From the NCBI GenBank assembly GCA_029861535.1, contig JAOTZC010000023.1, positions 1 to 41,643 of the forward strand: a DNA stretch of 41,643 nucleotides. The letters are read 5' to 3'. The notes beneath the pieces were generated by a model, which worked only from the letters and a program-made list of their open reading frames with translations, searched no databases and was not told the DNA's origin. Source of the DNA: Gammaproteobacteria bacterium. GTDB taxonomy: Bacteria; Pseudomonadota; Gammaproteobacteria; Steroidobacterales; Woeseiaceae. Positions 1-9,006 of the stretch are shown piece by piece; the first letter of the stretch is position 1; each line of letters begins with the position of its first letter. The position numbers were made by a program, and so were the translations under genes.

Positions 1-261
1 CACCTTCGCCATATCGCGTGTGACCAAGCGATTCAGATAGTCAAGTGCATCCGGCCCGCTAATGCGGTACTTCGTCATCGGTGTTAGGTCGAACACGGCT
101 GTCGCGTTGCGAATTGCGAAGTACTCCGTGTCCGCGCAATACAACGCGTCCGCACTCGAGTAGCCTTTCCATTCGTGCCAATTATTCAGCGTGTCGAGTT
201 TTTCGAGCTTTGCATGAAAAGGCGTACGGAGCCGGCCCTGATGGATTTCCTGAATGCTCAT
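1..261 (-). CDS. GcvT-like aminomethyltransferase / folate-binding protein, N-terminal part only
   Basis: The gene runs off the left edge, so only the first 87 residues are visible. The reading starts MSIQEIHQGRLRTPFHAKL and continues with an 'AIRNATAVFDLTPMTKYRI' stretch and an 'SGPDALDYLNRLVTRD' stretch. The R-TPFH opening, 'aVFDlSpmtKyrI' and 'GpDA..fL..l.tRD' pattern are hallmarks of the GcvT family (glycine-cleavage T protein, and related folate-dependent demethylase domains). The ATG overlaps the stop of the upstream FAD oxidoreductase as ATGA, so the two are translationally coupled. Family members move a one-carbon unit from an amine to tetrahydrofolate in the cytoplasm. Coupling to FAD oxidoreductases suggests that formaldehyde-level carbon from an N-methyl group is captured here; that role is inferred. 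It could also be a DmdA-like or orphan GcvT protein. Confidence 0.85.
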   Translation of the reverse strand, partial: MSIQEIHQGRLRTPFHAKLEKLDTLNNWHEWKGYSSADALYCADTEYFAIRNATAVFDLTPMTKYRISGPDALDYLNRLVTRDMAKV

Positions 262-1802
262 GCCGCTCTCCCCCTTTTCAATATGGCTCTCGCCGCGTTT
301 CTGCCCGCGGCACCGCTAACGCCACCACCTGGGTGTGCGCCTGCGCCGCACAGATACAAGCCGTCGATTGGCAGGCTGTATTGCGCCGCGCCACTGACGG
401 GCCTGACGAACAGGAACTGATCCAGTGTTAGTTCGCCGTGGTGCCAATGACCGCCCGTGATATGAAATTCTCGCTCAATATCGGCCGGCGTCAGCAGCTC
501 GCTCGCAGTAATGCGTTCTTCGATATCCGGCGCATAATTCGCGATCGTTTTGATGACCGTCTGCTTGAATGCTTGTTGCGCGTCCGTGCTCCAGCCGCCT
601 TTCAGTTCGTACGGTGCGTACTGTACGACCGCGGACATCACGTGTTTGCCAGTTGGCGCGAGAGATGTGTCACGAAAACTTGGAAACGTCATCTCTACGA
701 CAGGCTCCGGCGAACTTTCGCCATATTTTGCCGGATTGAAAGCGCCCTCTACGTAGTGTTCGTCCGGCGCAATGACGAGACGTTCCGCAAAGTCCTTTTT
801 CGAAAGCCCCTCGATCGCCGGCAATCCGTCGAGTGCGAGGTGCAGTTTGGCCGAGTTTCCGCGCGCGCGAAGGTGTTTGATGCGTTGCGCAAAACCAGTT
901 TCGACATACCGTGCCCCTAGCAAGTCCATGACCGTCCGCTTCGGATCTGCGTTGGAGATGATCATCAGGCTTTCGAATTGTTCGCCCCGATCGGTCTCGA
1001 CACCGACAACCCGACCATTGCGAACCATAATTCGCTTGACCGGCATACTGGTCCGTATGGTGGCGCCGGCACTGCGTGCCACATGCGCAAGTTCTTCGCT
1101 TACCGAGCCCATACCGCCTTTCGGCACCGCGGTGCGTCCATGCTCGCCGGCGAGACGATACAGGTATGTCATGATCGTGTTTGGCGAGCGTGGCCCGAGA
1201 TGTGTGCCGAGCACCGCATCGAGACTGATCGCACCTTTTAAGAGGCCGCTGTCGAATCGCTCGTCCACCTCATCGTGGATATTCATGCCGATCAGTCGCA
1301 GGAACTCCTGCATCTCGGTTCTTCCTAAGCGCCGAATGTCGAAGCCGAGCTGAGCAAGTATGGCTAAATCATTTCGATTCATCGTTCCAAGACGCGGCGG
1401 CGGTTTGTTCAGATAGGTACGTAACAGATCTGAAAAACGCGTCATGCGTTTCTGAAACCGCCGAAATTGATCTGCATCTGCGTCTGATACGCCGTCAACC
1501 ACTTCAGCAGAGATCCGAACGTGTTTGCCGTCGGTGGCAAGTGCGATCGTCGTCATGTCTTCTGTGGCGAAATCCGGTTTTAAGCCGAGGTCTTTTCTTA
1601 CAGCGGGCTGCAGTTGATATAGCAGATGCGCACAAGCGGATACGGAATAGCCGTCGGCAAATTCACGCGTCACCGCCGCACCACCGACCTGCTCATTAGC
1701 CTCGAGTACCAGCACCTTCCTGCCGGCTTTCGCCAGCAGTGCCGAACACACCAGGCCGTTGTGGCCGGCACCGACGATAATCGCGTCGTATTTGTCAGTC
1801 AT
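258..1802 (-). CDS. FAD-dependent oxidoreductase, phytoene-dehydrogenase-like family (first of tandem pair)
   Basis: Protein of 514 residues. The N-terminus has the dinucleotide fold GAGHNG (residues 11-16) with the ribose-binding E34, followed by 'VGGAA'. The C-terminus carries the FAD-closing motif 'DGLYLCGAGAHPGGGVSGAAG'-like stretch, typical of COG1233 (phytoene desaturase-like / PYROXD2-like) flavoproteins. I chose ATG at 1802, not the in-frame TTG six bases upstream, because GGAG sits ten bases before it. The start overlaps the stop of the preceding gene (ATGACTGA), and its own stop overlaps the GcvT start. It is a paralogue of the gene upstream. Family members oxidise C-C or C-N bonds; the substrate here is unknown. 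In this cluster, amine or imine oxidation is a reasonable inference; carotenoid synthesis is unlikely because no crt genes are nearby. Confidence 0.88.
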   Translation of the reverse strand: MTDKYDAIIVGAGHNGLVCSALLAKAGRKVLVLEANEQVGGAAVTREFADGYSVSACAHLLYQLQPAVRKDLGLKPDFATEDMTTIALATDGKHVRISAEVVDGVSDADADQFRRFQKRMTRFSDLLRTYLNKPPPRLGTMNRNDLAILAQLGFDIRRLGRTEMQEFLRLIGMNIHDEVDERFDSGLLKGAISLDAVLGTHLGPRSPNTIMTYLYRLAGEHGRTAVPKGGMGSVSEELAHVARSAGATIRTSMPVKRIMVRNGRVVGVETDRGEQFESLMIISNADPKRTVMDLLGARYVETGFAQRIKHLRARGNSAKLHLALDGLPAIEGLSKKDFAERLVIAPDEHYVEGAFNPAKYGESSPEPVVEMTFPSFRDTSLAPTGKHVMSAVVQYAPYELKGGWSTDAQQAFKQTVIKTIANYAPDIEERITASELLTPADIEREFHITGGHWHHGELTLDQFLFVRPVSGAAQYSLPIDGLYLCGAGAHPGGGVSGAAGRNAARAILKRGRAA

Positions 1803-3411
1803 CGCCAAAATTCTCCGGGACCGTATTCGGTCGTTTCAAATCCACCAGGATTTCTCTGGCCGCGTTTGCGCCGGGCGCCGCCATGACACCGCCGCCCGGG
1901 TGCGTGCTGGAGCCACACATGTATAAGCCGTCAACTGGACCACGGTACTGCGCATAACCTGGTATGGGGCGGTTAAATAGCAGCTGGTCCATCGTCAGCT
2001 CACCGTGGAAGATGTTGCCCTCAGTGATACCGATCTGGTCTTCAATATCCTCCGGTGTTCGCACCTCCATGTGCACAATCAGGTCTTTGAAATCGGGGCT
2101 GTAATTCGCGATCTGCTCGATGACAGATTTGGCGAAGGCATCGCGTTCCTCGTTTGTCCAGCGACGGCCTTCCACCTGGTATGGACAGTACTGTACAAAG
2201 CAGCTCATGAAATGCTTGCCCGGCGGCGCCATCGTTGGATCGTTTTGGGTCGGAATTACCATGTCGACGTACGGGTCCTTCGACCAGGTGCCTGCTTTCC
2301 AGTCGTCATAGGCCCGTTCCATGCGTTCCATTGAGTCAATGAAATGCATGTCGCTGTACATCAGCGAACTGCCTTCCGGCAATGCCGGAAACGATGGCAG
2401 CCCATCGAGTGCGATGTTTAATTTCCCGGACGATCCGCGAATCTTGAAATTCTTGACGCGCTTGTAAAAGGCTTCCGGCAAATCGCTCTCGTCCATACAG
2501 TTCAGGAACGTGCGCTTGACATCCATCGCGGAAACCACGACGCGACCATTGATCTCCTCGCCATTCTCCAGTGCGACACCGGCGGCCTTACCGCTCTTGA
2601 CGATGATCCGATCGACGCCCGCGTCGGTACGCAACTCGCCACCGGCCGCTTGATACGCACCGGCGATTGAGGCAGCCACCGCGCCCATACCGCCGCGCGC
2701 AAACCCCCAGCTACCAACATTGCCGTCGACGTCACCCATGTAGTGATGCAGCAGCACGTAAGCAGTGCCTGGAGAATGAATGCCAAGCGCGGTACCGATG
2801 ATGCCGCTGCCCGAAAATGCCGCCTTGATGACGTCCGTCTCATAATACTCATCAAGATATTCGGCGACGCTCATCGTCCAGAAGCGAATCGTCTCGTACA
2901 TGCGGTCCTCGCCCATATCCATGAACTTCTTGCCGATTTTGACGAGTTCGCGGATATCACTGGGCTTGAACGAGGTCGGATCCGGCGCCGTACTCAACAG
3001 AAACTCCCTAATGAATCGGCATTGCCGCATAGTGTCAGCAGAGTAGGTTTTGTACGCATCTGCATCGTGTCTTGAGAAGCGCGCCATCTCGCGGTAGGCA
3101 ACCTCTGAATCATGATACGAGCCGAAGTAATCGCCGTTTTCCATGAACGTCACCGACCCTCCGTATGGAGTGACCTGAAGGCCATGCTGGTGCAGCTCTA
3201 GGGCGCGATAAATTTCCGGCCGCAACAAACTGCATACGTACGAACAGTTCGAATAGATCCAGTCTTTATGCAGCTCTCGACTGGCGGTAGCGCCGCCAAT
3301 GTAGTCGTTCTTTTCAACACAAACGACATCGAGACCCGCCCTGGCGAGAAACGCTGCTGTCGTTAGTCCGTTGTGGCCGGCTCCGACTACGATCGCGTCA
3401 TAGGTTTTCAT
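1795..3411 (-). CDS. FAD-dependent oxidoreductase, phytoene-dehydrogenase-like family (second of tandem pair)
   Basis: Protein of 538 residues, starting MKTYDAIVVGAGHNGLTTAA. It has the GxGxxG FAD fold (residues 10-15), 'VEKNDYIGGA' soon after, and near the C-terminus 'DGLYMCGSSTHPGGGV', the same closing FAD motif as its neighbour. It is therefore a tandem paralogue of the 258-1802 gene, not a fragment of it; both are full length for the family (about 500-540). The upstream gap to the aminotransferase is 25 bases, so it is probably in the same operon. Two divergent copies side by side suggest a heterodimer or two successive oxidations. The substrate cannot be read from the sequence. Confidence 0.88.
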   Translation of the reverse strand: MKTYDAIVVGAGHNGLTTAAFLARAGLDVVCVEKNDYIGGATASRELHKDWIYSNCSYVCSLLRPEIYRALELHQHGLQVTPYGGSVTFMENGDYFGSYHDSEVAYREMARFSRHDADAYKTYSADTMRQCRFIREFLLSTAPDPTSFKPSDIRELVKIGKKFMDMGEDRMYETIRFWTMSVAEYLDEYYETDVIKAAFSGSGIIGTALGIHSPGTAYVLLHHYMGDVDGNVGSWGFARGGMGAVAASIAGAYQAAGGELRTDAGVDRIIVKSGKAAGVALENGEEINGRVVVSAMDVKRTFLNCMDESDLPEAFYKRVKNFKIRGSSGKLNIALDGLPSFPALPEGSSLMYSDMHFIDSMERMERAYDDWKAGTWSKDPYVDMVIPTQNDPTMAPPGKHFMSCFVQYCPYQVEGRRWTNEERDAFAKSVIEQIANYSPDFKDLIVHMEVRTPEDIEDQIGITEGNIFHGELTMDQLLFNRPIPGYAQYRGPVDGLYMCGSSTHPGGGVMAAPGANAAREILVDLKRPNTVPENFGDD

Positions 3412-3436
3412 GCAATGATATCCGCTGTTATTGGTA

Positions 3437-4786
3437 TCAGGCTGATTGCACCTGCACGTTTAGTTTCTGCCTCGTAATGTCCACGGCACGTTCAAATTTG
3501 TCCAGGGTTTGATCTAGGCATTCCACATTGTGAGCCTCGCACATAAACCATGGCTCTCTGGAGTCGGGCTCAATCAGAATACCTTGGTCATGAAGCTCCA
3601 ATGCAAGTGCATCATAGAACGCATAGTTGGACGCGAGCCAACCACGATAGTCCCGCGGTGACGATGCCGCGAAAAATAATCCCATTAGCGCCGGATGCCC
3701 GGTGAAACTGTGCTCAATACTGCGATTGGTCAGAATACGGCTTATGCCGTTTTGTAGTTTTCTCCCGTAACTTTCAATGTCCGCGAGTGCACTCGTCTCG
3801 TCCAGTATCTCGAGCGTCTTTTGGGCCGCTGCAAGCGACACGGAATGGCCGGTGAACGTGCCGCCGTGCACAACGCCATCGCCGATGTGCCGCATCATAT
3901 CTTCACGCCCCGCAACAATCGCAATCGGATAACCGTTGCCAAGCGCTTTAGCGAACGTACATAGGTCCGCTTTGACACCAAACAGCTCCTGCGCGCCACC
4001 TTTGGCGACACGAAATCCGGTTTTCACTTCGTCAATAATGAGTACAACATTGTATCGGTCGCACAGCTCGCGAACATTCGCGAGATAGTCCACCTCCGCA
4101 GTAATACCGCAGCAGTTGCCCATGATGGGTTCAATAAGAAATGCGCCAATGTCGTTGTGATATTTCTTTAGTAAGTCTTCGACGACGTTCGCGTCGTTTA
4201 AAGGCACCGTGTAGAACAGACGCTTTGTAACCGCCGGCACACCATCCCCATAAGGCAAAATCGGCGGGTCACCGTCGCTGGGATTCCAGTCTTCGACTTC
4301 TGAATACCACATTACTTCGCTGAAGATGCCGTGGTAACCGCCCTCCACGGCTATGTGTCCGTCCTTGCCAGTGTGAGCACGAGCAACGCGCAACGCTGCC
4401 ATAACCGCTTCTGTTCCAGAGTTTGAAAACCGCACTAGCTCTGCTGCCGGAACCATACGGCTGACGCGACAGGCAATCTCGTATTCCAGCTCCGTCGACA
4501 GCGCAAAAACGCCGCCTACGTTCATGCCATCACGCGCCGCCGCATCGACCCGTGGATCGGCATAGCCGAGGATGATCGGTCCGTACGCCAGCCGATAATC
4601 GATGTACTCATTGTCATCGATGTCCCAGATTCGGCCACCCTTGCCGCGCTTTGCGTAAATCGTCTTGTCGTCGCCCCAGTAGCGAAAGTTCGACGACACG
4701 CCGAGCGGGAGTTTTCGTCTGGCCTTGTCGAAATGAGCGTTGGAGTTTGTCAGGCGCCGCATACCGCCTCCGAGAATCAGATCCAT
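3437..4786 (-). CDS. Class III PLP-dependent aminotransferase (glutamate-1-semialdehyde aminomutase-like)
   Basis: Protein of 449 residues. PLP-site features are all present: SGTEA at 123-127 (phosphate cup), 'EGGYHG' near 148-153, the D252-E253 pair of 'IIDEVKTGFR' that contacts the pyridine nitrogen, and K280 in 'TFAKALGNGYP', the Schiff-base lysine. This is the class III fold shared by omega-amino acid transaminases and HemL. It is the first gene of the leftward operon and starts 39 bases from the TetR-type palindrome. HemL itself is unlikely, since the context is catabolic and 'GNCCG' replaces the usual HemL 'NMG' region. A transaminase for an amino group on the imported amine or amino acid is the best guess. 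Start ATG has only a weak GAG upstream. Confidence 0.9.
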   Translation of the reverse strand: MDLILGGGMRRLTNSNAHFDKARRKLPLGVSSNFRYWGDDKTIYAKRGKGGRIWDIDDNEYIDYRLAYGPIILGYADPRVDAAARDGMNVGGVFALSTELEYEIACRVSRMVPAAELVRFSNSGTEAVMAALRVARAHTGKDGHIAVEGGYHGIFSEVMWYSEVEDWNPSDGDPPILPYGDGVPAVTKRLFYTVPLNDANVVEDLLKKYHNDIGAFLIEPIMGNCCGITAEVDYLANVRELCDRYNVVLIIDEVKTGFRVAKGGAQELFGVKADLCTFAKALGNGYPIAIVAGREDMMRHIGDGVVHGGTFTGHSVSLAAAQKTLEILDETSALADIESYGRKLQNGISRILTNRSIEHSFTGHPALMGLFFAASSPRDYRGWLASNYAFYDALALELHDQGILIEPDSREPWFMCEAHNVECLDQTLDKFERAVDITRQKLNVQVQSA

Positions 4787-4824
4787 CTAGGATCTCATGC
4801 GGTGGCGTACCGAGTCCAGGAAAA

Positions 4825-4842
4825 TGAATGAGTATTCATTCA
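4825..4842. promoter_or_regulatory. TetR-type operator palindrome between divergent operons
   Basis: TGAATGA-GTAT-TCATTCA is a perfect inverted repeat with 7-base arms. It lies 39 bases upstream of the aminotransferase ATG and 74 bases upstream of the chosen regulator ATG. Size and AT-rich TGAAT/ATTCA half-sites match typical TetR-family operators, so the adjacent BetI-like protein is the obvious ligand-controlled repressor of both arms. The binding itself is inferred. Confidence 0.7.
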
Positions 4843-4916
4843 GAATATGGCATCATACGGGGCTGAAACCTTCACAAGCAAAGCGTTTGAGGCCCACTCC
4901 TGCAAGCACCGATATC

Positions 4917-5561
4917 ATGGCAACCGCAGAGAAAAACCGATCTTCGCGCACCGCGACTCGCGAGCGGCGACGCCAACAACTTATCGATGCCACAATGAAG
5001 TGCATCGGTCGCAAGGGTATTGGTGGCACGACACTCGGCGACGTCGCAAAGGAAGCCGGGCTGTCGCAAGGCATTGTCAATCTGCATTTCGACAGCAAGG
5101 ACAATCTATTTCGCGAAACCCTGCGGGCTCTCGCAGACGAATACCGAACGCAGTTCGACAGAGCCCTCGATCGATCCGGGCCCTCCCCCGCTGACAAGCT
5201 GTTTGCATTGATGGAGCTCGACTTGCGACCGTCAATTTGCCAACGAAACAAACTCGCCGTGTGGTTCGCATTCTGGGGTGAAGTCAAGTCGCGGCCAACA
5301 TATCGAAAAATCTGTGACGAGTCGGATCGTTATTACGACGACATTGTCGAGCGTTTGTGCGCAGATATCATCGCGGATGGCGGATACACGCAGGCCAGCG
5401 CTTCGGCCGCGGCACTTGCGTTAACATCGATGACTAACGGATTGTGGTTGTCGTGTCTGATCAGCCCACAGAGCTGGCATAGGCATGACGCGATGGCGGC
5501 AGTGAAGATTTATCTCGCCAACGTTTTCCCAAATCATTTTAAGCAACAGGAAATGTCGTGA
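4917..5561 (+). CDS. TetR/BetI-type transcriptional regulator
   Basis: Protein of 214 residues from the ATG at 4917. An open frame extends back to 4797, but that extension would run through the palindromic operator and has no protein-like character, so I prefer the later start. The N-terminal helix-turn-helix is clear: 'RRRQQLIDATMKCI' then 'TTLGDVAKEAGLSQGIVNLH' and 'F.SKDNLF'. The C-terminal half ('WFAFWGEVKSRPTYR', 'SMTNGLWLSCLIS') matches the BetI-type ligand domain, the choline/betaine repressor lineage. It is the first gene of the rightward arm; its stop overlaps the acyl-CoA dehydrogenase start as GTGA. It likely senses the imported amine or a CoA/betaine intermediate and represses both operons. 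Its exact ligand is unknown. Confidence 0.88.
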   Translation: MATAEKNRSSRTATRERRRQQLIDATMKCIGRKGIGGTTLGDVAKEAGLSQGIVNLHFDSKDNLFRETLRALADEYRTQFDRALDRSGPSPADKLFALMELDLRPSICQRNKLAVWFAFWGEVKSRPTYRKICDESDRYYDDIVERLCADIIADGGYTQASASAAALALTSMTNGLWLSCLISPQSWHRHDAMAAVKIYLANVFPNHFKQQEMS

Positions 5562-6718
5562 AAGTCGAGATCAGTGACACTGCCCTAGTCTGGCAGGCAA
5601 GAGCACGTGAGTTTGCCGACGCATATCTGCAGCCCCATGAAGTAGAAGCAGAGCTCAACAACGGCGAACTACCGGACGAAATTTCATCTCGCAACAAGAA
5701 GCGCGCGCTCGAACTGGGCTTTGCCGAAATCGATGTACCGAAAGCCCACGGCGGACTCGAACTGACGCTCGAGGAACAGGTCGCGATATGGGAACAGCTC
5801 GGCCGCGTCACGAATGCACTGTCCTGGTGTTTCTCGGAGGCACAATCGTGGATGTTTGACGCGTGCAGTGAAGAGCAGATCACAAACTATATACTGCCGA
5901 TGATGCGCGGTGAACGCAAAGACTGTTACGCCATTACCGAATCCGGACCGGGCTCCGATCTATCGGGGCTTGAGGCAACAGCCGAACTGGACGGCAATGA
6001 CTATTTTCTCAATGGCGAAAAGTGGTATGTCACCAGCGGCAATCTCGCAGATTTTTTCTGGTTCCAGGCGCGCATTCCCGCCGAGAACAGTGAGGCACTG
6101 TTTTTGGTCGATCAAGGCACGTCGGGCATCGAGATGACCGCCTGCCCGTTATTTAGTCACACCTATGCCGCACACCATCCGACCTACCGCTTCGACAACG
6201 TCCGTATCCCGAAAAACCAACGCGTCGGTCGCGCAGGCGACGGAATGGCGTTTACGCACAGCTGGATTCGCCACGAACGCCTGATGATCGGAGCGCGCAG
6301 CTGCGGCGCTGCTGCACGCTTGATTGAAGAAGCGACTGCATTCGCCAACAATCGTATCGTCGATAATGCACCACTTTCTGAAAAACAGGCCATTCAGATG
6401 ATGCTGGCCGATTGCGTTACCGAGCTATGGGCATCACGATTGATGACGTATGAAGCCGCGCGTGCCGCTGATCGCGGTGACGGTTTAAAGTCACAGCATG
6501 CCCGCTGTTCTATGGTCAAACTGTATGTCTCGGAGATGGCAAACCGGGTCGCGGACCGCGCCGTTCAGATCTTCGGTGGCCGCGGATACATGCGCGAAAA
6601 CGTCGCCGAACGCTTTTATCGCGAACTGCGCGTCGACCGGATCTGGGAAGGTACCAGCGAGATTCAGCGACTGATCATCGCGCGAGGCTTGCTCAAGCGC
6701 GGTCTCGACGGTATGTAA
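5558..6718 (+). CDS. Acyl-CoA dehydrogenase family flavoprotein
   Basis: Protein of 386 residues, the normal length for a soluble FAD acyl-CoA dehydrogenase. It shows 'TESGPGSDLSGLEA' (FAD/substrate loop), 'LNGEKWYVTSG', the 'VQIFGGRGYMRE' signature and 'RIWEGTSEIQRL' near the end; E364 of this last motif aligns with the catalytic base of medium-chain-type enzymes. The start is GTG overlapping the regulator stop (GTGA) with AGGA nine bases upstream. It introduces an alpha-beta double bond in an acyl-CoA thioester and passes electrons to ETF. No CoA ligase or CoA transferase is in view, so the thioester must be made elsewhere. A role on a betainyl- or amino-acyl-CoA (as CaiA does in carnitine metabolism) would suit the cluster but is inference. 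Confidence 0.92.
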   Translation: MKVEISDTALVWQARAREFADAYLQPHEVEAELNNGELPDEISSRNKKRALELGFAEIDVPKAHGGLELTLEEQVAIWEQLGRVTNALSWCFSEAQSWMFDACSEEQITNYILPMMRGERKDCYAITESGPGSDLSGLEATAELDGNDYFLNGEKWYVTSGNLADFFWFQARIPAENSEALFLVDQGTSGIEMTACPLFSHTYAAHHPTYRFDNVRIPKNQRVGRAGDGMAFTHSWIRHERLMIGARSCGAAARLIEEATAFANNRIVDNAPLSEKQAIQMMLADCVTELWASRLMTYEAARAADRGDGLKSQHARCSMVKLYVSEMANRVADRAVQIFGGRGYMRENVAERFYRELRVDRIWEGTSEIQRLIIARGLLKRGLDGM

Positions 6719-6754
6719 TACCGTGAGATAGAGCATTTTGAGCAATGATTCGGC

Positions 6755-7873
6755 ATGGCGACAACAATAATCAGCAGAAATGCCAGCACACTAATACTCC
6801 TTTCAGCGCTGCTCGCCTGTGCTAGCGACACCAACATCGATGCCGGCGACGATAATGTCGTCAATATCTATAACTGGGCTCAATATATCGGTCCGGACAC
6901 TCTGGAGAATTTTGAAGACGAGTTCGGCATCAAAGTAAATTACGATATCTATGACTCGTCCGAAGTCATCGATGTCAAATTACTTGCCGGCAGCTCTGGT
7001 TACGACGTCGTAATACACAGTAACCAATTCTCATCGCGGCTCACGCCGATCGGTGTCTTTGACAAACTCGATTTTTCTCGGCTGCCCAACACTCGCAATC
7101 TTGACCCCGAGGTTATGGCGCAGATTGATACTTACGAGAAAGTTCGCGGTTACACGGTACCCTACCACTGGGGCTCGACCGGTTATGCATGGAACGTTGA
7201 TATGGTCCGCGAGCGTCTGCCTAACCACGCGATGGACAGCGCCGACGTGTTATTCGATCCGAAAATCGTCTCGAAGTTGGCCGACTGCGGCGTAACACTA
7301 CTGGACGGGCCGACGGATTTGTTCCCGATGGTGCTGTCATACCTTGGGCTTGACCCCAACGCCACGGATGAACGCAGCCTTGCTGCCGCCGAAGCGCAGT
7401 TAAAAAAAGTGCGTCCTTACATTCGCTACTTTAGCAACCAGAAAATGATCTCCGATCTGCCGAACAAGGAAGTCTGCGTCGCAATGAGCTGGTCTGGAGA
7501 TTATGCGCAGGCATCAACGCTCGCCGAGGAATCTGGCATCGATATCGATCTGCGCTACACGATGCCGAAAGAAGGGTCCGGTTTGTGGATCGACGGGCTC
7601 TATATACCGAGTGACGCGCCGCACAAGGACAATGCCCACTTGTTTATTAACTACCTCCTTCGTGCTGACGTGGCCGCCGACATCGCCAACACTGTTTTTT
7701 ACGCCAACGCGAACGGTGCGTCCTGGAAATACATGAAACCGCAAATACTCAACAACCCGGCAATCTTTCCGAATAAGGAAACCTGGGGTCTGCTGTACCC
7801 GATATTGTCACCCGACCCAATAGACGAACGCCCCAGAACCCGCGCCTTCGCGCGCGTGAAGAGCGGTATTTAG
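6755..7873 (+). CDS. Polyamine-type ABC transporter substrate-binding protein (PotD/PotF family), probable lipoprotein
   Basis: Protein of 372 residues. After the leader the sequence 'VNIYNWAQYIGPDTLENFE' and 'LLAGSSGYDVVIHSN' follow, both diagnostic of spermidine/putrescine-binding proteins. Length matches PotF. The leader ends 'SALLAC' (C22), a lipobox, so this receptor may be lipid-anchored instead of freely periplasmic. It opens a four-gene transporter block in PotFGHI order, 36 bases after the acyl-CoA dehydrogenase. The ligand could be a polyamine or another cationic amine; members of this family are often mis-specified by annotation. Ribosome binding sequence is weak. Confidence 0.9.
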   Translation: MATTIISRNASTLILLSALLACASDTNIDAGDDNVVNIYNWAQYIGPDTLENFEDEFGIKVNYDIYDSSEVIDVKLLAGSSGYDVVIHSNQFSSRLTPIGVFDKLDFSRLPNTRNLDPEVMAQIDTYEKVRGYTVPYHWGSTGYAWNVDMVRERLPNHAMDSADVLFDPKIVSKLADCGVTLLDGPTDLFPMVLSYLGLDPNATDERSLAAAEAQLKKVRPYIRYFSNQKMISDLPNKEVCVAMSWSGDYAQASTLAEESGIDIDLRYTMPKEGSGLWIDGLYIPSDAPHKDNAHLFINYLLRADVAADIANTVFYANANGASWKYMKPQILNNPAIFPNKETWGLLYPILSPDPIDERPRTRAFARVKSGI

Positions 7874-7879
7874 ACCACA

Positions 7880-9004
7880 ATGCGCGACGCTACGACTACC
7901 AACAGTGACGTGAAAGACGCATTCATATCAATACGGAATGTCACCAAATCCTTCGGTGACTTTGTCGCCGTTGACGACGTCAGTCTGGATATCCCCAAAG
8001 GTGAGCTGTTCGCGATTCTCGGCGGCTCGGGTTGCGGTAAGACAACGTTGCTCAGAATGCTCGCCGGTTTCGAGTCCCCCAGCTCCGGCAGGATTGAGAT
8101 CGATAACGTTGATGTGACACATCAGCCTGCCTATGAACGGCCGGTAAATATGATGTTTCAGTCGTATGCAGTATTTCCGCATATGGACGTCGAGAAAAAC
8201 ATTGCCTACGGACTCGTCAAGGATCGCGTTTCGAAAACGGCAATCGCGAAACGCGTCGACGAGATGCTCGAGCTAGTGCAGCTCGGGGACTTTCGTAAGC
8301 GTATGCCGGGCCAACTTTCCGGCGGCCAGCGACAACGCGTTGCGCTTGGCAGAGCGTTGATCAAGAGTCCAAAAGTGCTATTGCTGGACGAGCCGCTGGC
8401 GGCCCTCGACAAAAAACTCCGGGAACGTACTCAGTTCGAGCTGATGAATATTCAGTATGAGCTCGGCATAACATTTGTCGTCGTAACCCACGACCAGGAG
8501 GAGGCCATGACGCTATCAAGCCGAATTGCGGTCATGGACGAGGGACGATTCCGTCAAGTCGGCACACCGAAGGAAATTTATGAGTTTCCCAGCAATCGTT
8601 TCGTTGCTGATTTCATTGGCACGATCAATACATTTGCCGGCAAAGTGACCGATATTGGTGATGACACAATCTCGGTGTATTGCGACGAGATCGGCGCATC
8701 ACTCTCGGCTCTTGGCCGGCACCCGGTCGAAATCGGCCAATCCGTAGACATCGCAGTTCGTCCAGAAAAGATATTTATCGGCAAGAGCGAACCTGAAGAT
8801 GCGATTCATGCCCGTCTCAAGGGCGTCGTCGATGACCTTGGCTACCTTGGCAATCGCTCGCTGTATCACATCAAGCTAGAAGGCGGAAGAATAGTACAGG
8901 TCAGCTCGCAGAACCGCCGGCGTTCGGCGAACCGTTTTCTCGAATGGGACGACGATGTCTGGATTTCGTGGCGACCTCGCAGTGCTGTAGTGCTCGTAGA
9001 CTAA
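7880..9004 (+). CDS. ABC transporter ATP-binding protein, PotA/PotG type
   Basis: Protein of 374 residues with a full set of ATPase motifs: Walker A 'GGSGCGKTTLLR', Q-loop 'MMFQSYAVFPHM', signature 'LSGGQRQRVALGRAL', Walker B 'VLLLDEPLAALD' and the switch histidine in 'VVTHDQEEAM'. The C-terminal 120 residues form the TOBE/OB domain usual in PotA ('VDIAVRPEKIFIG'). It starts six bases after the binding protein and is followed two bases after its stop by the first permease. It powers uptake of the amine across the inner membrane. Confidence 0.95.
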   Translation: MRDATTTNSDVKDAFISIRNVTKSFGDFVAVDDVSLDIPKGELFAILGGSGCGKTTLLRMLAGFESPSSGRIEIDNVDVTHQPAYERPVNMMFQSYAVFPHMDVEKNIAYGLVKDRVSKTAIAKRVDEMLELVQLGDFRKRMPGQLSGGQRQRVALGRALIKSPKVLLLDEPLAALDKKLRERTQFELMNIQYELGITFVVVTHDQEEAMTLSSRIAVMDEGRFRQVGTPKEIYEFPSNRFVADFIGTINTFAGKVTDIGDDTISVYCDEIGASLSALGRHPVEIGQSVDIAVRPEKIFIGKSEPEDAIHARLKGVVDDLGYLGNRSLYHIKLEGGRIVQVSSQNRRRSANRFLEWDDDVWISWRPRSAVVLVD

Positions 9005-9006
9005 CG

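Noticed and set aside
772..1353. 193-codon plus-strand frame inside the FAD oxidoreductase
   Set aside because: Antisense shadow of a well-supported gene, with no recognisable motif.
4797..4916. N-terminal extension of the TetR regulator
   Set aside because: The stretch contains the palindromic operator and lacks protein-like character; the helix-turn-helix begins soon after the ATG at 4917.
4853..5287. Minus-strand frame across the regulator gene
   Set aside because: Shadow of the TetR gene; composition is not protein-like.
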